The notes under the pieces are model-generated. The model ran no database searches. It was not told the origin of the DNA and saw nothing but the letters and a program-made list of their open reading frames with translations. Positions 57,024 through 64,000 of a DNA stretch of 64,000 bases are shown here, piece after piece; positions within the stretch are counted from its first letter, which is position 1, and every line of letters begins with the position of its first letter. The stretch is taken from assembly GCA_027493875.1 (NCBI GenBank), contig JAOSJX010000004.1, forward strand, positions 62,001-126,000, read 5' to 3'. A program made the translations under genes and the position numbers. This stretch comes from Deltaproteobacteria bacterium (GTDB lineage: Bacteria; Lernaellota; Lernaellaia; JACKCT01).

Positions 57024-59727
57024 TTACGAGGCGGGAACGAAGGCGTACATATACTCCGCCGCGTCGAGGACCGTGTCGACCGTGTTCGGGATGTTGTAGT
57101 AGTCGTGCGCGAGCCAGAGATCGAGCAGATCAAGTTGGTGCGGGTCGCCGACCTCCGGGCGCATGCCGCCGGGAATGGTCAGATGCGTTTGGATGCCGCC
57201 GCCCGAGAACTCGTGAATGATGCGCAGGCTCGGCCCGCTCGTCGTGTCGAAGCTGACGTTGTTGCGCGGGTAGCCCGCCACGTTGACCGTGTACATGCCG
57301 CCCGGAATGGCGAAGGGCCCTTGGTCGAGGAAGTGGAGGTCGAACGCGGCGAACGCCAGATGTTCGAGCACGAGATGATGGACGCGTCCCCAGTACCACT
57401 CTTCCGGCGGGTACCCTTCCATCGCCGGGAGGTCGTCGATAACCGCCGCCGCGGCGGCGCTGAGCGCCGCCTCCACGACGTCTTTGCGGGTTTCGGTGCC
57501 GCCCGTGCCCGTGTCATCGAAAATGGCGTCTTCCACGGCGTCGGTCATGAAGCCGAGCGCGGCCACGACACTCTGGTCGTTTTCGTCGGCGTCGAAATCC
57601 AGCCCGGCGTCGTCCAGCTCGTCGCCGAAAATGCCGCGGCGCAGTTCGGTTTCGTAGGCGGCGAAGAACATGGCCGCCACCGCGCCCGCGCGCTCCGTGG
57701 CGTCGGCGGAGGCGTCGCCGCCGGGATCGGAGCCGGCGAGGCCGGTCGACAGGTCAAAGCTCCAGCCGTCCCAGTAGCCGATCAGCGTTTCGGCGTCGGC
57801 GGAGAGGTTGGACAGGTCGCCGCCGAGAACGTCGAGCGTGGCGTCGACCAGGTCGCGGGCGTAGTTCGAGCGGACGTCCGTCTGAACCGCCTTGTGATCG
57901 TCCAGCGTAAAGCCCTTCGCCTCCGCGAGTTCCGTGAGCATCTCGTCGGCGCGCTGCGCGCGGTAACCGACGGCGCGGTCGAAGTACCAGTAGTACTCGC
58001 CGTCCGTGGGATCGCCGGATTGGAGCGTGCCGTTGATGTCGTTGTTGGCCGTGACGAGATACCCGCGCTCGGGATTTTTCACCTTCGGGAGATCCTCGTT
58101 GGGAATATAGCCGTTCCACTCGGCCGTGCCGTCGCCGGGCAGGACGAACCAGGGCTTGTAGGTGGAGAGGTCCCAATCGCGCAGGGGCACTTTAGCGTGC
58201 GGGTAGTAGCCGATGTCCCCCGCCGTATCCTGCAGCACGAAGTTCTGCGCACCGACGTCGAAATACTCGATCGCCTCGAACGCGTCGTCCACGGTGGAGG
58301 TTTGCGCGAGCCCGACGAAGGCGCGGATTTCCTGCGTCGGTTCATGACCCGTCCACCGGTAGGAGAGCGCCGTGGTGCCGTCGATCGAATCGGGAATGAT
58401 CGGACCGTGGTGGGGCACGACGTATACGTCGGCCGTTTCCGTCGCCTTGTCCGCGTCCGCGACCTCGAAGGTGAGCGTCACCTTGATGAGATCCACCTCG
58501 CCGCCGTCGAAATTCACGGCCACGGGTTCCTCGTCTTCCAAGACAAGGTCCTCTTCGTAAACGTCGAGCACGTCGTAGCCGGCGACGGTTTCGCCCCAGG
58601 CGAGGTTGTCGTTGGCGCCGATCACGGTGAGCGGCGTGCCGGGAAAGACCGAGCCCCACGTGCGGATCGTGCCGCCGCCGAGCTCCTTGGTATCGAGGAA
58701 GCCGAGCATGAAAACGGACGGGAACGTGAGCGACAGGTGCGGATCGTTGGCCAGATAGCCGACGCCGCCGTTGATGGACGGCGACGTGATCCAGTTGTTG
58801 CTCGCGTCGAGGCCGTCGGCGAAGGGCTTGAACGACTCCGCGGCGCGGACCCAATCGAGGGCCCGTTTGAGGCCCTGATAATTCTCCGGCAACACCGCGG
58901 CCGCGTGGCCTTCGGGATGATGCGCGCTTTTCGCGTCCTCCGGCTGGACAACCACCGTGTCCGTCGCCGGGCGGCGCGGGAAGATTTTTTTCGAACAGCG
59001 TCCCGCCGAGCGCATCGAGCTGGTCGGTCATCTCCAATTCATCGCCGAGGGAGCCGGACAGATCCCACGTCTGATAGCGCGCAATGGCGACCGTATCGCG
59101 CACCGTCCAATCCGGCACCTGATCGGGATGCACGACGAAGAGAATGGTGTAGTCGGTCGGCCAGTAGGTATCCGGGAATTCGGCGCGCTTGATGTCGAGC
59201 CAGGCGTTGACGCCTTCCGCGTACGCCTCGGCCAGGGCGCGGCTCTCCTCGTCCATGGCGTCCACGATCTTATCGAGGACGGACGTGCCGTCGTTCGCCA
59301 TGAAGGCGAGGCGATGATAGATGTCGGTGGAAAGCGCGATGTCGCCGACGTATTCGGTCAGGCGTCCCTGCGCGAGCAGGCGCAGAAAGTCCATCTGAAA
59401 CATCCGGTATTCGGCCGAGATGAAGCCGAGCGCCCGGGCCATGTCTTCGGGGTTTCCGCCGAACACGAACGGGATGCCGTATTGGTCGAGCGCGACGCGC
59501 GCTTCGGATTCGAGTCCGGGAATCGCGATGGTTTCGTCGGGCGGATAATCGAGCACCGGCGAGTCCACGTCGTCGTCGGTGTCGTCGTCCGCATCATCGT
59601 CGTCCGCGTCGTCGTCGGGAAACACGTCGTCATCGTCGTCGTCATCGTCACCGCAACCGCAACCGAGCAACGACCCAAAGATCAAGACCGCCGCCAACGC
59701 GGCGAAAACGCGCCACTTCGCACCCAT
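57024..59727 (-). CDS. Penicillin-acylase-family (S45) lipoprotein
   Basis: About 901 residues. The signal peptide ends GSLLGC, a lipobox; the mature start CGCGDDDDDDDD is followed by a 30-residue Asp linker. The N-terminal-nucleophile hydrolase domain has RVALDQYGIPFVFGGNPEDM (alpha-chain start), the self-processing nucleophile Ser near residue 309 in DASNNWITSP, and YLANDPHLSLTFPSVFMLGF. It should cleave an amide bond such as in acyl-homoserine lactones, penicillins or aculeacin-type lipopeptides; which one is unknown. The T-run 58985-58991 (plus letters) is one base too long. GGAGG lies upstream of the ATG. It is a lipid-anchored, self-maturing surface enzyme. Confidence 0.88.
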
Positions 59728-59826
59728 GATTACCTCCGCGGAAGAAGCCCCGCAAAATCGGAATATCTCTTTATACCACAAGCGGAAACGCGGCGGGAGC
59801 GCAACAGCCTCCGGCATGAAACGCCG

Positions 59827-59856
59827 ATTGACAATCGAGGGCCGATTCCCGTAGAA
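59827..59856 (+). promoter_or_regulatory. Promoter of tRNA-Glu
   Basis: TTGACA (59827-59832) and TAGAAA (59851-59856) are 18 bases apart, ending about 35 bases before the tRNA gene. Confidence 0.6.
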
Positions 59857-59891
59857 AACGGGCGCGCCCCGCCGCAACGTTTGGAACGTGC

Positions 59892-59963
59892 GTCCCCATC
59901 GTCTAGTGGTTAGGACACCGGGCTTTCAATCCGGAAACACGGGTTCAATTCCCGTTGGGGACG
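59892..59963 (+). tRNA. tRNA-Glu(TTC)
   Basis: A 72-base cloverleaf: acceptor stem GTCCCCA with TGGGGAC, D arm with AGTGGTTAGGA, anticodon loop CTTTCAA with anticodon TTC, and T arm with GGTTCAATTCC. CCA is not encoded. The 3' end overlaps the 3' end of the opposite-strand glycosyltransferase gene by 19 bases. Confidence 0.95.
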
Positions 59964-61267
59964 TTCTCCCGGCCCGCAACTTTCCCCCGCCGCATGCGGA
60001 CCGGCGCCGCATCACGGACGACCTCTCGGAAAAGCCTCCAGTCGCGCGCCTCCGTCCGCCGGATAACGCGGGCCGCGACGTGCACCATCCCGATGGCGGC
60101 GAGCACGAGATACCACGGCGTCATCGATTCGCGAAATTTGGATTTTTCCTCGACCACGATCGCCATGAGCGAAAAATTCATCGTCAGCAAAACGGACCAC
60201 CAAAAGGCCGGCGACCGTTTGACCATCAGTACCGCCAGGCCGACAACCGCGAAAATCGACAGGACCGGTGACGGCTTGATCCACGCGATCGGGACGTCCC
60301 AGGAGAAACCATAGTCCTTCGAAAACCAGAACCGCCAAACTTTCCGCGCGGCCAATACGGCGCTGGAGCCCTTATTGGCGCGGAGCACATTCCACGCCAT
60401 CCCCATCACGGCCCGGTCTTGCTCGACGGACGACATACGGTCCCAATCGGGCGGCTTATGGCGCTCCACATACTCCACCGACGAGCCGTCGGGCGTGCGG
60501 CCCCCCTCGTCCAAGGCCGCCGACAGGAGCATCTGCCCCATGCCGTCCCACATCATGCCGGATCCGACCGGGGCCATGACATACGCGTAGGCGGTCGTGG
60601 GAACGAGAAGCCCCAAAAGGAAAATCCCCGCGTTTCTTGCGCATTTTCTTCCTCTTTGCGTCTTTTGTAGAAGGAGAAGCGCCAACGCCGCCGACAAGCC
60701 AAACGGCATGAGGACGGTGCGCGTCAACTCCGCCGCGGCCACGCACGCCCCCGCGAGAAACGCCCGCGCCGGCGAAAGTCCCCGATCGTCCGCCGTGAGA
60801 AAAATCAGCGCGCCGACAAGTCCCCACCAGAACAAATTTTCGGGGCGCGGGTGCGATGCAAAGGCGACCGCCGGTCCCCAAAACGTCCATCCGATCGCCG
60901 CGAGCAACCCCTGAGCGGTTCCCCTCCAGAGCCGCCCAAGATGAAATACCGCCAACACGAACAGCGACGACGCCGCGATCTGAAGCGCGTAGAAGACCTC
61001 CGGGCGCGGAGACAACGCCATCATCATCGGGTAGAGAGGCGGCTTGCGAACGTAGCTTGGAGAACGCAGCGCGTCGACGCTGACGTTGATCATTTGCTCC
61101 CGCCGCAATGAGTCGGCGACGATCGTGTAGTAGTTTTCGCGAATCTCGCGGTCCGAACGGTACGCCGAAAACCGAATGGAGAATGATGCGGCTATCAGGA
61201 AGGCCAGCGCCGCCCAAAGTGCGATCGACCCAGGGCGAAGACGCTCGACGATCGTTGGGAACAACAT
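59945..61267 (-). CDS. GT-C-type membrane glycosyltransferase (ArnT/PMT-like)
   Basis: About 440 residues from ATG 61267, or up to 468 from a GTG at 61351. Around ten membrane helices are predicted. The first extracytoplasmic loop contains SIRFSAYRSDREIRENYYT, where acidic residues fit the catalytic loop of GT-C enzymes, and YVRKPPLYPMMMALSPRP resembles the PPL motif of ArnT/PMT proteins. These transfer a sugar from a polyprenyl-phosphate donor to lipid A, protein or other acceptors in the periplasm. The last residues (ENVPNGN) are encoded by the complement of the tRNA-Glu T arm. The end may be wrong by an indel, but the body is intact. Confidence 0.72.
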   Translation of the reverse strand: MLFPTIVERLRPGSIALWAALAFLIAASFSIRFSAYRSDREIRENYYTIVADSLRREQMINVSVDALRSPSYVRKPPLYPMMMALSPRPEVFYALQIAASSLFVLAVFHLGRLWRGTAQGLLAAIGWTFWGPAVAFASHPRPENLFWWGLVGALIFLTADDRGLSPARAFLAGACVAAAELTRTVLMPFGLSAALALLLLQKTQRGRKCARNAGIFLLGLLVPTTAYAYVMAPVGSGMMWDGMGQMLLSAALDEGGRTPDGSSVEYVERHKPPDWDRMSSVEQDRAVMGMAWNVLRANKGSSAVLAARKVWRFWFSKDYGFSWDVPIAWIKPSPVLSIFAVVGLAVLMVKRSPAFWWSVLLTMNFSLMAIVVEEKSKFRESMTPWYLVLAAIGMVHVAARVIRRTEARDWRLFREVVRDAAPVRMRRGKVAGRENVPNGN

Positions 61268-61417
61268 GGAGTGCCCGGGACTTGAGCGGGTTTGTACGCT
61301 CTCTCCGAACATGAAAAGAAGCATGGCCGCCGTGGCTGTCTGGCACAACACGATTATGTGAGAATAATTACATTATTTTGATTGTTAATCTTGCCCGCTT
61401 CCGTGCCGCCCCAGATT

Positions 61418-61448
61418 TTGACAAGGCGGCACGAAAAAAGCATACGCT
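61418..61448 (+). promoter_or_regulatory. Candidate promoter of the histidine-kinase operon
   Basis: TTGACA (61418-61423) and TACGCT (61443-61448) lie 19 bases apart, or with CATACG 17 bases apart. The predicted start is only a few bases before ATG 61456, giving a very short leader and disfavouring the longer reading of the kinase. Confidence 0.4.
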
Positions 61449-61455
61449 AGGCGCC

Positions 61456-62934
61456 ATGTCCGACAAGCCGGTGAAATCGGGCCCGTCGATTCTCGCGACG
61501 CAAGCCGCGTTCTACCTTCTTATTATTCTTCTCGTCTCCGCGACCTTCGGTTTCTTTTTCTTCGCCACCGCGAAGCAACATCTCGAACGCGAGGTCGGGC
61601 GCAAGCTGCAAAGCATCGCGGGCATCGCCGCGCGCAACACGCCGGTCGAACGCCTCGAACTCATCAAACCCGGCGACGACGAATCGCGCATGGTGCTGCG
61701 TCTCAAGGAAAAGCTCGGAGAGATCCGCGAAGCGGCGGGCGTGCAGGAAATCGCCGTCTTCCGTCCGGACCAAACACTGCTCTTGGCGCTGCGTCCCGGC
61801 CGGTCGATCGGTGAGCCGGCCCGGCCGAAAGAGTTTCCGCCGCATTTCCTGAACGCGTTGCAAGCCGGCCTTTCGGTGAGCACCGGCAGTTATCCGATGG
61901 ATTCGGGCGAACTGTTCATCTCCGCGTACGCGCCGGTCACGGACAACGACGGACGGCTTTTCGCCGTGGTCGCGGTGGACGCGGGCACGCGGGAGATCGA
62001 GGTGATCGAACAGTTGCGTTCGCGGCTTTATCTGGCGGCGGGCGCGGGCATGGTGATCGCCGTGCTGCTCGCGCTGGGATTGGCGCGCACGCTCACCCGG
62101 CCGATCCGCGCCATGGCGCGCACCGCGGAACGCATCGGCCGCGGCGACTACCGGGCCCGCGTGCCCATGCCGGCTACGGCGGAGCTTCGCGTGCTGGCCG
62201 GATCGATCAACGACATGGCCGAACAGGTCCGCCGGCGCGACGCGCAACTCAAAGAGATGTCCGCGAGCGTCGCGCACGAGATCCGCAATCCGCTCAATTC
62301 GATCAAGCTGCTTGTCGCGCTCCTGGCCGAGAACTCCGGGCAACCCGCCGGCGACGAAGCCCAAAAAACGGTGCGGACGCTCAACTACGAGATCGGCAAG
62401 CTCAACCGCTTTCTCACGGAGTTTCTCACCTACTCCCGGCCGGTCACGCTGGAAACGCACGACTTTGCTCCGGCGGATCTGGCCCGCGGCGCGGTGGATC
62501 TCGTGTCCGCGGAGGCCGGCTCGCGCGGAATCACCGTCGAATTATCGATTTCCGACGATCCTTATCCGGAAATTCACGGCGACCGGGAGCGGTTGGAACA
62601 GGCTTTGCTTAACATATCGTTGAATGCCGTCCAGGCGAGCCCCGATGGCGGGTCCGTTCGTCTGGCCGTCCGGGCCGATGCTTCGGCGAAAACCGTGGAT
62701 TTCGTCGTCGAGGATTCGGGACCCGGCATTGAGAAGGAAGCCATGGACCGTTTGTTTGAAGCCTTTTTCACGACCAAGAGCGCGGGAACCGGCCTCGGCC
62801 TGCCCAACACGCGCAAGATCGTGGAACGCCACGGCGGCGAGATTTTCGCCGAGAACCGCGCCCGGGGCGGCGCGCGCTTTACGATCCGCCTCCCCATCCG
62901 GCCCCCGCACGCGGAGGAATCCCCCGATGGCTGA
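61456..62934 (+). CDS. Membrane sensor histidine kinase (NtrB-like)
   Basis: Intact, about 492 residues from ATG 61456. Two membrane helices (LATQAAFYLLIILLVSATFG and a second near residue 195) enclose a periplasmic sensor domain. A HAMP linker (LARTLTRPIRAMARTAERIG) follows, then the dimerisation domain with the phospho-acceptor His in MSASVAHEIRNPLNSIKLLV, and an ATPase domain with N box LLNISLNAVQASPDGG, VEDSGPGIEKEAMDRLF and GTGLGLPNTRKIVERHGG. It phosphorylates the NtrC-type regulator encoded next to it. The signal sensed is unknown. Start and stop are well placed; the gene overlaps its partner by eight bases. Confidence 0.93.
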   Translation: MSDKPVKSGPSILATQAAFYLLIILLVSATFGFFFFATAKQHLEREVGRKLQSIAGIAARNTPVERLELIKPGDDESRMVLRLKEKLGEIREAAGVQEIAVFRPDQTLLLALRPGRSIGEPARPKEFPPHFLNALQAGLSVSTGSYPMDSGELFISAYAPVTDNDGRLFAVVAVDAGTREIEVIEQLRSRLYLAAGAGMVIAVLLALGLARTLTRPIRAMARTAERIGRGDYRARVPMPATAELRVLAGSINDMAEQVRRRDAQLKEMSASVAHEIRNPLNSIKLLVALLAENSGQPAGDEAQKTVRTLNYEIGKLNRFLTEFLTYSRPVTLETHDFAPADLARGAVDLVSAEAGSRGITVELSISDDPYPEIHGDRERLEQALLNISLNAVQASPDGGSVRLAVRADASAKTVDFVVEDSGPGIEKEAMDRLFEAFFTTKSAGTGLGLPNTRKIVERHGGEIFAENRARGGARFTIRLPIRPPHAEESPDG

Positions 62935-64000
62935 CATTCTCATCGTCGACGACAACCGCTCCGCGGCCGACGCGCTGGCGTCGCTGGTCGAACGGCGCGG
63001 CCACCGCGCGCGCACGGCCTACGACGGCCGCGCGGCGCTCCACCTCGCGACGTCCGAGCCGGTGGACATCGTGGTCACGGACCTGCGGATGCCCGAACTC
63101 GACGGGCTGCAGCTCCTCAAGACGCTGCGCGAGCGGCAGCCGGAGGCGATCGTCATCGTCGTCACCGCGCACGGCAGCGTGGAGGCCGCGGTGGAAGCGA
63201 TGAAGCTCGGCGCGTTCGATTTCATCGCCAAACCGCTCGACCACGACGAGTTTCAGGTCAAGCTGCAAAAGGCGCTGGCGCAGCATCACCTCGCGCGGCA
63301 GATGGAACGCCTGAGCGCGCGCGTCGATTCCTACGAGGCGGACGACGCCCTCCGTCACGGCGCCGGCGAGATGATCGGCGCGAGCGCGGCGATGCGGTCG
63401 GTTTTCAGCGCGATCGACAAGGTGGCCCCGACGGATTCCACCGTGCTAATCTTCGGCGAGAGCGGCACGGGCAAGGAACTGGTCGCCCGCGCCCTCCACC
63501 ACAAAAGCGCCCGCGCCAAGGGGCCCTTCGTCGGCGTGCACTGCGCGGCGTACGCGCCCGGGGTCCTGGAAAGCGAACTCTTCGGCCACGAGCGCGGCGC
63601 ATTCACGGGCGCCGTCGCGCGCAAAATCGGACGCTTCGAACTCGCGGACAAAGGCACGTTTTTTCTGGACGAAGTCAGCGAAATCCCGCCGCCGATTCAA
63701 ACAAAGCTGCTGCGCGTCCTGCAGGAACGCGAATTCGAGCGCGTCGGCGGCACGCAAACGATCCACTCGGATATCCGCATCGTCGCGGCGACCAACAAGG
63801 ATCTGGCCGCGGCGGCCAACGACGGCTCGTTTCGCGAGGATCTGTTCTACCGCTTGAACATCTTTACGATCGTCATCCCTCCGCTCCGCGAACGCAAAGA
63901 CGATATCCCGCTCATGATCGAATCGTTCGCGGCGCGCGAGGCGAAGCGCCTGAGCCGCGCGGTCAAAGCGCCGACGAGCTCCGCGCTGGCGGCGCTCATG
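62927..64000 (+). CDS. Sigma54-dependent NtrC-family response regulator (truncated by window edge)
   Basis: The first 358 residues. A receiver domain starts ADILIVDDNRSAADALASLV with the phospho-acceptor Asp in DIVVTDLRMPELDGLQLLKT. The AAA+ domain has Walker A GESGTGKELVARALHH, the sigma54-contact loop GAFTGA in ERGAFTGAVARKIGR, and Walker B FFLDEVSE. The C-terminal DNA-binding part lies beyond the window. Once phosphorylated it opens sigma54 promoters. The start at 62927 overlaps the kinase stop by eight bases, so both are translated together. The candidate sigma54 site before the minor-pilin locus is a possible but unproven target. Confidence 0.93.
   Translation, partial: MADILIVDDNRSAADALASLVERRGHRARTAYDGRAALHLATSEPVDIVVTDLRMPELDGLQLLKTLRERQPEAIVIVVTAHGSVEAAVEAMKLGAFDFIAKPLDHDEFQVKLQKALAQHHLARQMERLSARVDSYEADDALRHGAGEMIGASAAMRSVFSAIDKVAPTDSTVLIFGESGTGKELVARALHHKSARAKGPFVGVHCAAYAPGVLESELFGHERGAFTGAVARKIGRFELADKGTFFLDEVSEIPPPIQTKLLRVLQEREFERVGGTQTIHSDIRIVAATNKDLAAAANDGSFREDLFYRLNIFTIVIPPLRERKDDIPLMIESFAAREAKRLSRAVKAPTSSALAALM

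Noticed and set aside
57105..59192. 695-residue open frame on the plus strand
   Set aside because: Antisense to the penicillin-acylase gene, which has clear catalytic motifs.

Overview
The window is a GC-rich, densely packed chromosomal segment from a Gram-negative bacterium. It carries many Sec and lipoprotein signals, type IV minor-pilin genes, an NtrB/NtrC-type two-component pair and MYXO-type Cys-rich repeats. Several surface proteins have Asp-rich low-complexity stretches next to Cys-Gly clusters. Together this suggests an uncultured lineage of the former Deltaproteobacteria (Myxococcota-like or Lernaellota-like). That placement is inference; no rRNA or universal marker other than smc is present. 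A caution governs the whole annotation: about half of the genes contain one or more single-base indels, nearly always in a homopolymer run, and the protein family continues in another frame without decay. I treat these as assembly or sequencing errors, so gene spans join the frames and the sites are listed in each entry.

Layout. 0-2.3 kb: 2-oxoacid (pyruvate-type) dehydrogenase E1alpha-E1beta-E2 operon, minus strand, cut by the left edge. 2.3-5.4 kb: a HEAT-repeat lipoprotein translationally coupled to a membrane-anchored WD40 propeller. 5.5-13.9 kb: SGNH hydrolase, a large acyl-CoA dehydrogenase with a clear sigma70-type promoter and terminator, an AMMECR1-like/alpha-barrel fusion, an MBOAT acyltransferase with a Tat-exported sulfatase-like enzyme, and HU. 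14-17.8 kb: a c-type haem lipoprotein and membrane proteins, an intergenic region with two heptamer arrays, and a cell-wall amidase. 17.9-22 kb: a DUF2334 surface protein with a Thr-rich tail and a vWA-TM-FHA-like protein. 22.1-29.2 kb: a five-gene minor-pilin locus behind a candidate sigma54 promoter. It includes a PilW-like pseudopilin fused to about 880 residues of FN3-type domains and a tandem pair of PilX-like proteins.

29.2-43 kb: nitroreductase, chromate transporter, BtuF-like protein, a tyrosine phenol-lyase/tryptophanase family enzyme, a GxxExxY gene bracketed by inverted repeats, an M19 dipeptidase, a GH36-like lipoprotein, a TMTC-like membrane protein, a complete IS630 element and a seven-repeat FG-GAP surface protein. 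43-47.4 kb is accessory: DUF4258/DUF2283 pair, dapL, an RHH/GNAT toxin-antitoxin pair and an orphan phage terminase pair. 47.6-51.2 kb is smc. 51.4-59.7 kb encodes four secreted or surface proteins: two propeller paralogues with Cys-rich repeats and Asp-rich/Cys-Gly C-termini, a formylglycine-generating-enzyme-fold lipoprotein, and a penicillin-acylase lipoprotein. The end holds tRNA-Glu(TTC), a GT-C-type glycosyltransferase, and a histidine kinase/sigma54 activator pair cut by the right edge.

The main theme is the cell surface: pilin-like fibre components with adhesive domains, many acidic-linker lipoproteins, and proteins ending in a Cys-Gly cluster after a run of Asp. The most unusual items are the PilW-FN3 fusion locus, the matching N-terminal and C-terminal Asp/Cys-Gly signatures, the repeat-bracketed GxxExxY cassette, and the AMMECR1-like fusion.
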